The position numbers and the translations under genes are program-made. The notes under the pieces were generated by a model. That model did not search any database and was not told the origin of the DNA. It saw only the letters and a program-made list of their open reading frames with translations. 64,000 bases of DNA, taken from Fragilariopsis cylindrus CCMP1102. Lineage: Eukaryota > Bacillariophyta > Bacillariophyceae > Bacillariales > Bacillariaceae. Location: assembly GCA_900095095.1 (NCBI GenBank), contig FMBT01000462.1, positions 1-64,000 of the forward strand, given 5' to 3'. Of this stretch, positions 42,966-57,687 are shown piece after piece (within the stretch, counting starts at the first letter, position 1; each line of letters starts with the position of its first letter).

Positions 42966-43600
42966 TTAAAAGATAATTATTAATCTCAAAAACGTCCTTT
43001 GATATAGAGCAATGTCGTTCGTTGGTCTTATTTCCTCTATCTTGAAACTCTACATACATAATAATGTTCTTCGGTGATTCTATGCCAGTTAATACGATTT
43101 GGCTGGGTTTTACAGGATTCTGGACGGTAGCGAGTTCAAAAACTCTGGATATATACGTTTGTTCCTCGACGCGACCCGACCTTTTTGATATTCCACTGAT
43201 CGATTGCAAATCACTTTGAATCGTGTTGTTAATAACACGTCTAAGATTATTCAAATTCGCAAGCAGAAATAACTTCAAAGGTCGTCGGAATCTGCGAAAG
43301 AGCTCAAGATATTTGTCAGTTATTATGATAAAAACCATCATGAATAGAATGAATCGGGTCCGTTGTACGACCTCTCACGATAAAATTGCATCGCTTTATC
43401 AGCATCTCCCAATCGCTAGTAATATGGATCAAATTGAAAAATGCAGTCCCAAAAATTGCACGAGCAGTCTTCTATGGTTATAAACATTTTTTTCATACTA
43501 AATTTTTCTTTTACTATTCAGTACTAAATGAAGATACATAAACAGTTTATCTATCTACGGCATCTTTTTAAAATGATTTATTTCTATACTACTACTACTA
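42966..43600. other. Convergent spacer with a doubtful ORF
   Basis: A 635-bp region between the GH-like and PUB genes. A 131-residue minus-strand frame (43341-42946) slightly overlaps the GH-like gene's end. It has an ATG and plausible composition but no family, so I do not call it a gene. Confidence 0.4.
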
Positions 43601-45136
43601 CTACTTGTGGCGTTTGTTCGAAGATATTTTTTGTAGCTCGGCTTGTAATATTTCAAACGCTTGTTTGTTCAAATCAAACCACGCCATCCAACCGTCCATA
43701 TCAGATTCAAGATGAGGTTCCTTTGAAACGAGACACGCGATAGTTAGCTCCTGCTCCTCCTCGTTATTGTCCGTGTTGCTGTTGCTGTTGCTGTTGCTGT
43801 CATGAATGACATCGGCATTATTATTATTATTATTATCATTACTTGTTACATTATTATTATTTCTAAGAGTATCGGTACTGTTATTATTATTATTATTATC
43901 TGATGTAACAGGAGGTAACATGGTAGGTCGGAATCCAGCTGCAATCAATAGCTCGATTCCACCTTTGTGCTGACCGATGTCTTGATAGAATCCAGGATGA
44001 CTTTTTCGAATCTTTCTATGGTTTAAATCTTCAGGGTGCTTATTTATTTGTTCGAATATAGTACATAGTGATTGAAGTGCCTGTATACGACTTGGATCGA
44101 TTATAGCGGCAGTCTTTTGCGACTGCTCCTGTTGTTGATCCTGTTGTAATAGTATATCAAGATAATGTTTTACGCCATCAGGACCCTTCACAATACTTTC
44201 AAGGTAATTTCGTTCAGCTTGTGTTTGTGCCTCTTCCTGTGCACGACGTCGTACTCTATTTTCTTCAGCTTGTTGGTGTAATTGTTGTTTTCGGACGATC
44301 TCTTGAGCGGCCAATTCCTCGGCTTGTTGTCGTTCAAATGCTATTCGACGAGCATCTTCTTCTTCAATTTTTCGTCGATTCTTTTCTTCTTCTTCCAACC
44401 TCACACGTTCCATCGAAGATCTTTTGGAATCTATTTCTTGTTGTTGCATATTGTATTCCCGTTGAAAATCTTGAAACATGAGACTAGCTCCAGACGGTGG
44501 TGGTGGTGGTAACGGTTGATTACATTGTGGTGGTGGTACAATACTGTTTTCATTCTCATTATTATTGTTGCAGTTGGAACTTTGGTGGTCATCACCACCT
44601 TCGACAGTTACTGCTGGAGTATTTTCTGTTGCAGATTGTTGATTCTGATTCTCTTGCTGTTCCGAGATGAAGGAATCCACAAAATATTGACGACATAAAA
44701 AGTCATTCAATTCAACAATTCTTTGAACACGTGTTTGACTTTTGGGTCCATACCGGCTCTTCTGCGTAACTGGATCTTTTTCCTTTAATCGTTTCCGGAA
44801 GCGATCCATACGTGGTCGAAATTCCATTAAAGCTGTTTCCGATAATCGCAACGACTGAATTAAGCTATCCACGTCGTTGACTATTGGAATTGTTGTAGCT
44901 GTGACTGCTATTGCGGTGGCGATGGGGATGACATTCGGTATCGTTTCTTTCTCCGTCGCTGCTACTGATATGTCTGTTTCTGCTGCTACTGCTGCTACTG
45001 CTTCAACTGGCGGTGGTGGTGGCGGTGGTGCTAGCAACAAATCTTTTTGTTCCGGTCGCAAAATGGAAGATTGTCGAATCCCTTCGTAAAGAGAAACAAG
45101 CTCATTTATCTTTTCTTCGGACGTTCGCACCTCCAT
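43601..45136 (-). CDS. PUB-domain coiled-coil protein (putative p97/Cdc48 partner)
   Basis: A 511-residue single-exon protein. A Pro run and Ala/Val-rich linker come first, then a helical segment ('DSLIQSLRLSETALMEFRP'), then a Glu/Arg/Gln coiled coil (about residues 225-325). A PUB domain begins at about residue 345: 'LQSLCTIFEQINKHPEDLNH', 'RKIRKSHPGFYQDIG' and 'GGIELLIAAGFRP' match the fold that binds the tail of the p97/Cdc48 ATPase in PNGase, UBXD1 and HOIP. An Asn-rich microsatellite insertion (about residues 415-465) interrupts the domain before 'ELTIACLVSKEPHLES'. No peptidase, UBX or RING domain is seen. Probably a Cdc48 adaptor in protein quality control. Confidence 0.85.
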   Translation of the reverse strand: MEVRTSEEKINELVSLYEGIRQSSILRPEQKDLLLAPPPPPPPVEAVAAVAAETDISVAATEKETIPNVIPIATAIAVTATTIPIVNDVDSLIQSLRLSETALMEFRPRMDRFRKRLKEKDPVTQKSRYGPKSQTRVQRIVELNDFLCRQYFVDSFISEQQENQNQQSATENTPAVTVEGGDDHQSSNCNNNNENENSIVPPPQCNQPLPPPPPSGASLMFQDFQREYNMQQQEIDSKRSSMERVRLEEEEKNRRKIEEEDARRIAFERQQAEELAAQEIVRKQQLHQQAEENRVRRRAQEEAQTQAERNYLESIVKGPDGVKHYLDILLQQDQQQEQSQKTAAIIDPSRIQALQSLCTIFEQINKHPEDLNHRKIRKSHPGFYQDIGQHKGGIELLIAAGFRPTMLPPVTSDNNNNNNSTDTLRNNNNVTSNDNNNNNNADVIHDSNSNSNSNTDNNEEEQELTIACLVSKEPHLESDMDGWMAWFDLNKQAFEILQAELQKISSNKRHK

Positions 45137-45595
45137 CTTCCTCGTCTTCTTCGTCTTTCGTCTTTCTCTTCTTCTGCTTGGCAGTTGCAGTCAGTATACA
45201 GGTTTTTCAAACAGTCGTCGATGCTTTCAAAATGAGTGTGTATATGCAGAAAGTAGAAAGTAGTTTATTTTTAAAAAATTGATCACAAGGGACCGTCCTC
45301 AATGCGGGATTGCATTTTGTAATCGAATCACGAATCGAACTTCGGCGAAGCGCGACGACGACATCAGCTTCATAATATATCTTAGCTATTATTACACGTA
45401 CAGTAACATTCAACGTACTATTCCTAGTTCAATATAGTCGTTAAATTTTGAAATTGATCGAAGACGTGATAAATAATACGCACTGGAAGGCATTCTAGCT
45501 ATAGTAGAGAGACTAAGAAGTAAAGTGGACGACCCTGACCTACAAAATTGAAAATAAACTACAACTGACACTATCCTGCCAGCCAACACGTGAAG
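45137..45595. other. Divergent intergenic region
   Basis: A 459-bp spacer between the PUB-protein and malic-enzyme starts, probably holding both promoters. A CTTCTT-type repeat lies next to the PUB ATG. Confidence 0.5.
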
Positions 45596-48363
<2,768 letters not shown>

Positions 48364-48726
48364 TACAGGTATATAAATAAATCTGTTGATCAGTGATATC
48401 TCAAATATTCTTCAAATAAAATTTCATCTTACTCCAGTTAATTTGTAACAACTTTGAAAAGTATTGTAATATGAATGATGTGTACTTTGCAGAATGTCCA
48501 TCGTCACTGTAAAACCGTTCATTCCGACTTCCAACTTTGCTTTCAGTCTATCATCCTTTCACCCTCAATTTGCATGCTGCCTTTATATGTAAACAGGATT
48601 TCCAATAGAAACTTACAATCATACCAAAAGCAGGTCTGATACATACGACAGATACAGAACTAATGAGACGCTGTGAGAACACAATAATTAACATTCGTTT
48701 GATCATTTGTTTCAAAGGAGCCATAA
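48364..48726. other. Convergent 3' spacer
   Basis: A 363-bp AT-rich spacer between the malic enzyme and ankyrin-type genes. Nothing recognised. Confidence 0.5.
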
Positions 48727-49832
48727 CTACTGTAGAGTTTGACTGTTCCGTTTTCTTCTTCGTCCTTGGAGTTGTAGGCAGTAGTTGATTATATCGGGTC
48801 GACTCCTCAACAACTTGTATAATGTTTCTAAATCAACGTCCTTTCCATCGTGGATAGGAGCTGCTGAAAGTTGGAACGGAAACAGTTTGGTTAATGGATC
48901 ACGAATAAGAAGGATTTCAGGTGCAGCAAGAAATATATCTTGAACCCCACGTGACCATGTATGTCCATTTGCAATGGCAGAATGAAGAGGGTATCGGTTA
49001 TGATCGCTATAAATTCGTTCCCTTGTACCCCTAGGATATGCCTTTATGAGACATGCATGAAAGTTTGTTCATTAGACTGAAATCTACGTTTCTTATTCTT
49101 TGACCACGAAACCCGTTGTGTGGATATATGTAATGGAAGTTGACCCAATTCATTCCGTTGAAACACTTGATTTGGGTATGCATTCATAACAAATGATAAC
49201 ACTTCTATAGGGCAATTTTGTTGACCCAATGACACAGCTGCGTGAACGAAGAAGATTTTGTCGTCTTCATCATTGGTATCATAAATATGTGTGTCATAGG
49301 ACAACGTCTTATTGGGTGAACTGACTTTGTTTAAGCAGTTGATTATGTTGTCATTTTCTATGTCCACCTGAAGGGTCCGGGCTACGGCTCCGAGAATAAT
49401 AAGTACTTTCTTCCAGTAATTTTCATCCAATGGTATCTTGCTCTTCGTCCGGGAATCCCACAATGCCATCAGCGGAGTTTTTCCCCATCGTGTTCGCTCT
49501 GTTGCTGTCGCTGGGAAAAGTTTTAAAAGCTCTTCGAGTATCGCTATTTCGGCCTGGTAATGACATGCGACATGTATTGGTAAATCAAGATTTTCTCTAC
49601 TAGTGACCCAAATAGATTCCGGATGGGCATCGATAATCGAATGGATCACCTCCACGGGAGGATTCAACGACGAAGCCAAAAATAAAGGCGTTTCATGCCA
49701 ATGCCCGTCTTCAAATTTAGCATCTTGAGGTTGACTTTTCGCTAGTTCAACACAACCACTCCACTTCATGTCTAACACTAAATCCCACAAGTCAGAAGAT
49801 TCAGGAACATCGTTTCTGGTATTTTTCAACAT
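48727..49832 (-). CDS. Ankyrin-repeat-like protein, frame broken once
   Basis: The start is the ATG at 49832 ('MLKNTRNDVPESSDLWDLVL'); the frame upstream has only a TTG. Ankyrin-like repeats of the diatom type follow: 'HETPLFLASSLNPPVEVIHS', 'NLDLPIHVACHYQAEIAILE', 'WGKTPLMALWDS' and 'ELGQLPLHIST'. That frame stops at 49044 after 'FMHVS'. The next frame continues directly with 'LIKAYPRGTRERI', 'RYPLHSAIANGHTWSRGVQD' and 'IFLAAPEILLIRDPLTKLFP' to a TAG at 48727-48729, as expected for the rest of the same domain. One missing base at about 49047-49053 explains it; no intron fits. Either a sequence error or a recent pseudogene. Function unknown; probably protein binding. Confidence 0.75.
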
Positions 49833-50284
49833 CTTGATTCTCAGCACTACAACTGTTTCTCTTTCGGTTCTAAATATTTTGTGGACTTGCAACGCAGGAA
49901 TAAAGAAGGTATGTAAAACAACATTGTACCATATCAGGTACCGTCAATATTTTCTTTTTTTACGCCTTTTACACGAAATTCGAAACTTCTGTGAAACAAG
50001 ATACAAAATGTTATAAACACGTGAGTCGGGTTAGTCGGATGAGTCCCGGATGATTTTTTTTATTACGTACTGTAGATTTTATCAGTGACTCAACCATCAA
50101 CAAATTGTTTAATTTATGTTTATCCTTGTTTTTTATTTTGCATCCTCACATCACCTCACACTCCATAATCATGTTGTTGTCATCAATGATCAATGACAGT
50201 TATACTTCCACAAAGCATACTTCCTGCCTTTGACTTCGAAACATTGAGACCGTAGCTTGTTACTAAAGACTTTCATAGCGAGGA
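49833..50284. other. Divergent intergenic region
   Basis: A 452-bp AT-rich spacer between the ankyrin-like gene and the pseudouridine synthase gene. No distinct signal noticed. Confidence 0.5.
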
Positions 50285-51731
50285 ATGGCTGTTCCGTATT
50301 GTTTATTAACGATTATGATGATGATGATCACTACGGCACACGAAGTCAGTGCATTGATATCGGCGGTTTCGTATTCGTCACTGCGGACAAAAACTGGGAA
50401 CTGCGCATCATCTGCTTCTCGTCATCGGTACTTGACTACTAAATTATCTAATAATGTGAATAACAACCAAAGTAAAATATCATCAATACCGACCGTATTA
50501 AATCCGATCAGCAAACGAAGAATACATTTGGGTGGACCGAAATATAAAGAGCTGATAAAGGAAGGTGGATGGGTTCAACATCATGGAACGTTGGAACGTA
50601 TTGATTGTAAAATGCTAAGTCTCCATCAAAAAGGATCATCATTCTTGAACGAAGACAAAAGAACAAATCCATCTTTAGAATCTTTTACAGAACCAAGTTC
50701 AGTCGACAATGAAAATGAAATCGGAGACGAATGGTATAGTATTACACCATCAGTACTACAATCATCAGCATCATCGTCAACAATAAACGCAACAAAAGGT
50801 GATACCGCTTTACAATCAACTGTCGCTATGGATGAAAACAACTTAAAGCAACTTCGACGTGATCTCCTTTTTACAAATAAACCATCTGGTCTACATTGTG
50901 TTCCAAGTCGAGCTCTATCTGACTCTCTCGCCGCACAAATTATGTTATCGTATCCAGGTGGGAAACCGTGTCACCGATTGGATCGCGATACGTCTGGGAT
51001 TGTGTTATTCGGATTGACAAAGGAAAATCATCGTGATGTATCGATGCAATTCGAGGCTCGGACTACATCTAAAACGTATGTGGCCTTAGTTTCTGGTCAT
51101 CCTGACAAAGAATGTGGAATAGTGAACTTACCGATCGGTAAACGAAAGACCGAAGAAGGTTTTAATCGTTGGACAATAGGAGGAGAGAAACCGAGAGAAA
51201 GTATCACCGAATGGACCGTAGGTAAGAGACAACAATTATTAGAAATCGTATTATCCTGAACGTTTCCATTCTTGACCTTTGAAAAAAAAATGAATGGAAG
51301 CGGTTCTTTTTGCGCGATAGAGATAAACTGATGCTTTAATGTGCTTCTATAAGAGGAGAAAGTTGGACCACTTATTGTCGTGCACTAACCCAGATCCCTT
51401 ACATTTCTTGTTTATCCAACGGGGGATTGATTGATTGTTGATGACTGATTTGTTTATCAATGTTTGGCGTTCGACTTCAATCGAAGACAAAAGATTCACT
51501 GACACTGATACTGGTGCGATTTTTACTAGAGTGCAGCTTAAGCCACTGACCGGGAGAGGACATCAACTAAGACTACACATGAAAGCCATTGGATTGCCTA
51601 TTCTCGGTGATACGATTCATGGAGAAGGTGGCATACCTTTGTGCTCATCTAGATTGTGTTTGCACGCCCAAAAGCTCGAAGTAGATTGGAATGGTTTTAG
51701 GTTGGAGGCAGAAAGTATTCCACCCTTTTGA
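50285..51731 (+). CDS. RluA-type pseudouridine synthase (two exons), organelle-targeted
   Basis: Exon 1 is 50285-51221 and exon 2 is 51487-51731; the GT-AG intron at 51222-51486 is phase 1. The protein is 393 residues. The family signature is 'HRLDRDTSGIVLFGL', with Asp233 as the expected catalytic residue, preceded by 'LLFTNKPSGLHCVPSR'. After the splice come 'TRVQLKPLTGRGHQLRLHMK' and 'PILGDTIHGEGG' with 'RLCLHAQKLE'. The join reads 'SITEWTVDKRFTDTDTG'. Enzymes of this group change specific uridines in rRNA or tRNA to pseudouridine. A hydrophobic N-terminus ('YCLLTIMMMMITTAHEVSA') and a Ser/Asn-rich stretch suggest plastid or secretory-route import. Complete. Confidence 0.92.
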
Positions 51732-52177
51732 TTTTGACATTACATGTTAGAGCCAGGAATACGGTACGATCATGTGTTTGCGTGTGGAGATGACGATATG
51801 GATTACCAACAATCGAAGCAGCTAGCTACTAAAGTACAATTGTAGTTAACGAATGGATCAATCCAATGCTTAAGATTTGCGCCTCCCATTTGGAAATGGT
51901 ATATTTTGTACCTTTGAATGGTCAATGTTTGCATATTGCATCGAATCATTCCAATGATAAATTAAAAATTAAACAGAATGACACGACGTCTCCGGGATCT
52001 CTTACATACCTATCTTTAACAGCATTCATTATGAAGATAGAAAATCAGGCAGTTTGTACATCATAATATGTTTAAAAAATGCGCGAAGAACGTGATACAA
52101 TATATCATAGAATTCTTCAATATCCAAAATAAATTAAATTGACACTTTGGGTTATCAACAGGTATTGCATGCATCAA
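51732..52177. other. Convergent 3' spacer
   Basis: A 446-bp region between the pseudouridine synthase and DUF3727-like genes. An ORF at 51866-52066 has no recognisable content. Nothing else seen. Confidence 0.5.
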
Positions 52178-53669
52178 TTATACTATCAATCCGTTACTAG
52201 AAAACCCTAACCCATTGGCTTCTAGCTCCTCCTTATATATTCCTTCTAGTTTCGGAATGATAATTGCTTCCTCATCTGCTGTAAGTAGTTCGAATTTAAT
52301 GATATTTTCCTCCTCCTTTACTTGTCGCCCGATCAAGGTGTCTTTGTATGGTATTATTACGCATATTGGACACGCAAACAAGAGATACAACATTCAATAT
52401 AAAGGTTAGCAAAAATAATCGAGACAATTGTATTCAAATCAATCTATAAATAACATAACAATTATTCTCCAAACCGGAATAATCATTCATATGCTTACAT
52501 GATTGGAGCGGCTTGACAAGAAAATATGATTTCCCTGACTCCTTAAACGTGTAACCCAACAATTTCAGAGCAGCATTTTCCGTATCTGGAATAAATTCCT
52601 TCGCTTCTGAAACTTCTCCTGTTTCTATTTCCTCTTTCATGCTCTCCATGAGGTCGTCCAGACCTTCCATATCTTCCTTACTATTACCCCCGTGTGCTCC
52701 GGGGTTGTCAAAGTATCCCATCAATTCTTTAAGTTCCTTCTCTACATCATCATCGCTTGTGTTCATAGTCTTTTCGTATTCTTCTTCACCCAATTCGCGT
52801 TTCATGATTTCATAAAATGAATCCATCTCAGTATCTACTTCCTTTTTGTCTTTTGTGCGGGTAGCTTCAAGGAGATCATCTACCTCGTATGGTTTCGTGA
52901 TAACCTTATCTTGCCAATCATTCGTAATTTTATCTAACCCCCCGGAGACAGTCAAAACCTTGGGCGTCTTCCGCAATCGGAACTCATCACCCAATTGCTC
53001 TTGGACCTGTACAGCAAAAATTTCCATCAATTCAGCATATTCCTCATTATCTTGGTAAAAATCTGGATCAATACATTTTGTTTCAAGATTGCTGCTGTCA
53101 TTAGATTTTTTGTCGTTGAAACTTTTGAATTTTTTTGTCGGTTCCTGAATAACTATAGCAACAGCATCGTCGAACGGAACAGCAATACCATATGATTGGC
53201 CTTCCAAGTCAACCATAAATGCTAGTTTACAATCGATGTATTCCGCTCCTCTACAAAATGGAATCCTTGTATTTTTCCATCGAGGATCACCCGTTTCCAA
53301 CGAAACATCTATAAGACTCGTTGCTAATCCGTATGGATCATCATCATCATCGTCATCATCACCATCGTCGTCGTCGTCTTTATTGTTTTCGGAGTTGTCG
53401 ACATCGTCGTCCTCTTTCTTCGTTTCAGGTGAACTTTTTTCAAATTCTACATCCAGAACATCCTCGTCTTGATTTTGAATTGAAGAAAAGAAACGTGTCT
53501 GATGATGTAGCTGTGGTAGTATTGGCGGCGACGATGATAATGATTGGCAGTTGTTTCGTCGTATACATGATGTGATGGATGACGACGACGATTGTAATGT
53601 CCAGCAATAAATCACCGGTAGAAATAATACCAAACTTTGGCAGGAGATAGTGATTAGTCGTCGCATCAT
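52178..53669 (-). CDS. DUF3727-like plastid protein (two exons)
   Basis: Exon 1 is 53669-52499 and exon 2 is 52341-52178, with a GT-AG intron at 52342-52498, phase 1; the protein is 444 residues. The join gives 'YFLVKPLQSYTLIGRQVKEE' and continues into 'FELLTADEEAIIIPKLEGIY'. A hydrophobic signal (residues 5-24) is followed by a Ser-rich transit-like part and a long Asp run. The conserved region includes 'CKLAFMVDLEGQSYGIAVPF', 'DDAVAIVIQEP' and 'AALKLLGYTFKESGKSYFLV', which I associate with DUF3727/DUF1292-like plastid and cyanobacterial proteins of unknown role. Without splicing the frame ends soon after the donor. Family assignment is by memory. Confidence 0.8.
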
Positions 53670-55251
53670 CGTAATTGTTCGAGCAAAGAAGCAACGAAAA
53701 TGGGATCAATTGGCCTTGTTGGTCGTTTGTTTTGCGATTATCTCTACTGTATCGCTAATGACGATTTCTATCCTTCTTTTTGGTGCAAGATGAATTTATG
53801 AATTTATGTATTGATTTGATTTTCGTAATTTTTGACAATTTAAAAATATGGCGCGATGATTGGCGCACTGATGCGTTTAATTACGGATTAAGAACAGACC
53901 GTGATATTTCTTACACGCCCAAGCTCCACTAGCTACATTTTGCAATACAGTACATACAATACATCATGACATAGTGACTTACTTACTGCAGCCAATACTG
54001 TCTAAATATCGCTATGGTAGCCCATGAAGTAAGCCAGATTACTTTGTTTGCTTCAAATGCTCGACATATCATTGTTATGTGTGTCATCTTCTACATGTAT
54101 GTTGAATCATTTTATACAAACATTGTTGATTTTACATATTATTATTGTGTAACAGATATGTTATTACACTGTTGACGTGGGTTGAATAATCCTGCTAGCA
54201 ATATGTTTTGTTATGGGAGGTAGAAAAGAAATATCGAAAGTGATTTATCTAGAAATAGGACTCTTTCTAAGGGCGTGTAGTGTACGGTTTTCTCTTCTCT
54301 TCTTCCTACGTATACTTCCTACTTCTTCCTTTTTGCCACACTGACTGTAAAGTTGTGAGAGTTGAACTAAAAATAAGCAAATACAACATGATGACACTAT
54401 ATTACACACAACGAACCAATCTAAACGACTATAAAGATGTCCATGAAACATGAATATTTGAAATGGGAATTGGTACAGTAGTTAGAAGATGACAAAAAAT
54501 AAAGAACAAGAATTGGAATGCAAACGAGTTTTCTGTTTTCTAACGAAACAAGTTTTTGTTTCTTGTGTTTCTGTACATTGAATGCGTGGAGAGCACGCAA
54601 TCATAATTGCATGCGATGTTATTGTGGCGAAGAGCACACATAATTGACAGTACGCGATAGATTGTACGTCGTTTACAAAGTACCAGCATACCGTACTATT
54701 TTTTTTAAGAGCGCAGTAATTTCGTTCGTTGTACACGTATTTGTACTATCAACTAACTAGCTAGCGTCGCTTAAAAAAATAAAAATTCACCGATATTACC
54801 CTTCACATAATTATTTTTCTTGTATTACTTGAAGTACGACGCGTATCCAATGATTAGTCTTCGCGTACACTTAAGGGAAAAGAATGCTATGATGTGAATT
54901 TATATGAGACTTGGTGATAAGCTGCTCGTGGAAAGTTTACTACGCGTGGTATCATTGTAAAAAATCTTAACGTATTATTTTATGTACTGTACAACAACTA
55001 AAAAGTAGTACAGCTTATTGTACGGCATATTTTATTTAAAAAACAAGCCTAAAGGAAAAATTCCGCTGCTAGACAATACTGTTAGTACGCACACTGAGTT
55101 GATAAAAATTATGGTACTGTACTTACATTGTTAAATTGCTGTAAAAGCACATAATATTATCTCGCATACCCTTAACGAAACCACTTGTTCGATCTTCTTC
55201 ATACCGTATCTGCTACTTTATACTAGACGAAAACGAATTCAATCATCAATC
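53670..55251. other. Large divergent intergenic region
   Basis: A 1.58-kb AT-rich region between the DUF3727-like (minus) and HMG-box (plus) genes. Short ORFs at 54245-54736 show no protein character. No RNA gene or element recognised. Confidence 0.5.
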
Positions 55252-55639
55252 ATGGCAGACAACGATGACAGTAGTAGAACGTTAAGCGAAGATGATATGG
55301 ACGACGACGAAGATGATGATGATGATGATGTTTCAACCGAAGAAGAAGAAGAAGATTTAATGACTACAATAGAGAAATTTCCGAAGAAGACACTTCTAAT
55401 CGCTACCAAGAAAAAGACTTTGATCAAGAGTGGCAAACCAACAGTCGTGAAGAAACGCAAAAGGCGCAAACAGAAGCCAAAAGACTACCCGAAAAGACCT
55501 TTAAGTTCATACAATGTCTTCTTCAAAGAGACTCGCGAGACGATTCTAGAAGAACAGGGCAAGACAAACTTTCAAGATATGGTAAGTATATCTACGCAAG
55601 TGTTATGTATGTATTTATGTATGTATGGCATCGTCTATA

Positions 55640-55670
<31 letters not shown>

Positions 55671-57469
55671 GCAATTTGCCTCTAACACAGCACACAGGTT
55701 CGAAAAATTGCTGCTCTTTGGAAGGAGATAACTCCAGAAGATAAAGAAAAGTTTATCGCAGTTGCATCCAAAGATTTGATTCGATACAAGAAGGAAGTGG
55801 GTGTTTACGAACTCAAGATGATCGAAAAAAATCGCATTGAAGATAAGGAACGTGCGAAGAAAATGAAGAAGGTCAAAAAACTTACTGAAAGTCAGCAATC
55901 TTTTACCAAAATTGGAATATCTGCTGCTGCTGGTAGTGGTGGTGGACACGAAAATAATAATGACGACAGCACAAGGACGGCTGCAGTATCATCAAGTTTC
56001 CCAATCCAAAATGTCCAGATCCCTACTAGCATGACGAATGGTGGTACGATGATGCAAGGTCCTCCGCAAGTTTACGCTCCGTCTATACATACTCTCACTT
56101 CTAACGAATTGGATATGGCTCGTCTTCTTCTCGAAATGGAGCTTCGAGCCGTTAAAGAAGCTCAATCTTTGCGAGAAAAGCGGTCGCAATTGGAGTTACA
56201 TGGTTTAAATAATCATGGATTTGAAATAACTCCTGAAGCTGCTGCTTCTGCTGCTGCTGCCATTCTCCGTGCTAATGGTGTGTACGGGGGAGGAGAAGGA
56301 GGATGTGGCGCCAACATCGCTGTCGCCGAATTACAAGTCCAACAACGACGAAACAATTCTAATATATTAGATACGGGAGGAGATCACATGATGGCAGCCA
56401 AAGAAGCAGAAATGATAAGACGTATGGCTCTCGTTTGGATAGTACTGGAGGGGATTCCATGACAACTGCCACGAACGAAATCGAAATGAGAAAACGCCTC
56501 GCTGATCTTGGGGGAGATATCAGTACAATAGCTAATGAAGCTGAATTGAAATACCGACTTGGTTTTGCTGGTCTAGTAGGGCAAGATCATATCATAGCCT
56601 CCAAGGAAGATGAGATTCGAAAGCATATAATACGTGAGGCAGAAATTAGAGCCCGCTTTGGTATGAATGAAAATAGAGGAGAGATCCTTGAGTCATCCAT
56701 AGATGCCGACATTCGACAACGTTTAGGTATAGGTGTAGATCCAACGGGAGCTTTCGCAGAAGCGGATATACGGAAACGTCTGGGTCTTAGTAGTAGTATA
56801 CCAAATTATCAAATGGCGACTTCGGCTGAAGTCGAAATACGCAAGCGTCTGGGCTTGAATGGTCAGATAGGTGATTCTGCGATAGCACATCATGAAGCAG
56901 AAATCAGAAGGCGTTTAGGTCTTGAAATAGAACCATCGATTGATTATAATCATGAAGCAGAAATTTTACGAAATCGGCTGCCGATGGGTGCTATGGGAGA
57001 TCAAATAACATCAACGGTACCGATGAATGACGCCGAATTCCAAAAGCGCTTAGCCGCAATCCAAGATCAGGATTTTAACGCATCCGGTGATGCATCTCCT
57101 ATTGGAAGACTTTCCCAAGTTGCATCTCGTGGCATTGGTTTGGGCATAGGTGAAACGTATGAAGAAAAGCTTCTCCGAGAAGAAAGGATCCGTCAACAAG
57201 AAATGTTATTAGCTCGATTTGACGGCAGCGCTGCTTCATCTCTATACGGTGGACATTCTGGTCCAGGGATGCCAATGTTAGGAGGTTTGGGAAGAGGAGT
57301 ACCTTCATATGGTGCGGTAGGACCTCATGGATCTATTGGCTCGCAAAGTTTTGCGTCTGCTGTTGATACGCGAATGGCATCCATACGAGCTGCAGCTGGG
57401 ATGTCAGTTCCTATGGAGCGCCTGACAGAGGAAGAATTGCGGGCTTTATCCAGTGGTAGAGGACTTTAA
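55252..57469 (+). CDS. HMG-box protein with 'AEIRxRLGL' repeats; two exons, frame broken once
   Basis: Exon 1 is 55252-55581 and exon 2 begins at 55698 after a GT-AG intron (phase 0) containing a TA microsatellite. An acidic start is followed by a basic run ('KKRKRRKQKPKDYPKRPLSS') and an HMG box (about residues 78-145): 'KRPLSSYNVFFKETRETI', 'FQDMVRKIAALWKEITPEDK' and 'FIAVASKDLIRYKKEVGVYE'. About ten imperfect repeats with the core 'AEIRRRLGL' follow (for example 'ADIRQRLGIG', 'ADIRKRLGLSSS' and 'VEIRKRLGLNG'). The first frame stops at 56462; one base is missing at 56433-56434, and the next frame ('LDSTGGDSMTTATNEIEMRK') runs on to 57469. Together they read 'MIRRMALGLDSTGG'. Likely a nuclear DNA-bending or chromatin factor. 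Confidence 0.85.
55636..55670. repeat. TA microsatellite in an intron
   Basis: An alternating TA run inside the HMG-box gene's only intron. Length variation here would not affect the protein. Confidence 0.85.
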
Positions 57470-57687
57470 TCCAGCAGTAACAAATCTGCCGATGAGCACA
57501 CGAAAACAACTGCAGAGATCCATAGAAATATTCACGAAAGCTAGAAGATTGTAAATATAAACAGAAGTAAGAAAAATAAAACGGCTATGGATATGTCATT
57601 TCTATTCTGTGGAAATCGATAGAAACATTTGATTACTTAATTTAGACATCGCAATTTGATCGCATGTAGTATGCTACATGTATGTAT

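Noticed and set aside
42946-43341. Minus-strand ORF of 131 codons next to the GH-like gene
   Set aside because: No family, overlap with the neighbour's coding end, and a competing opposite-strand ORF; kept only as a note.
54245-54736. Short minus-strand ORFs in the 53.7-55.2 kb gap
   Set aside because: Composition is not protein-like, with no domain and no splice partners seen.
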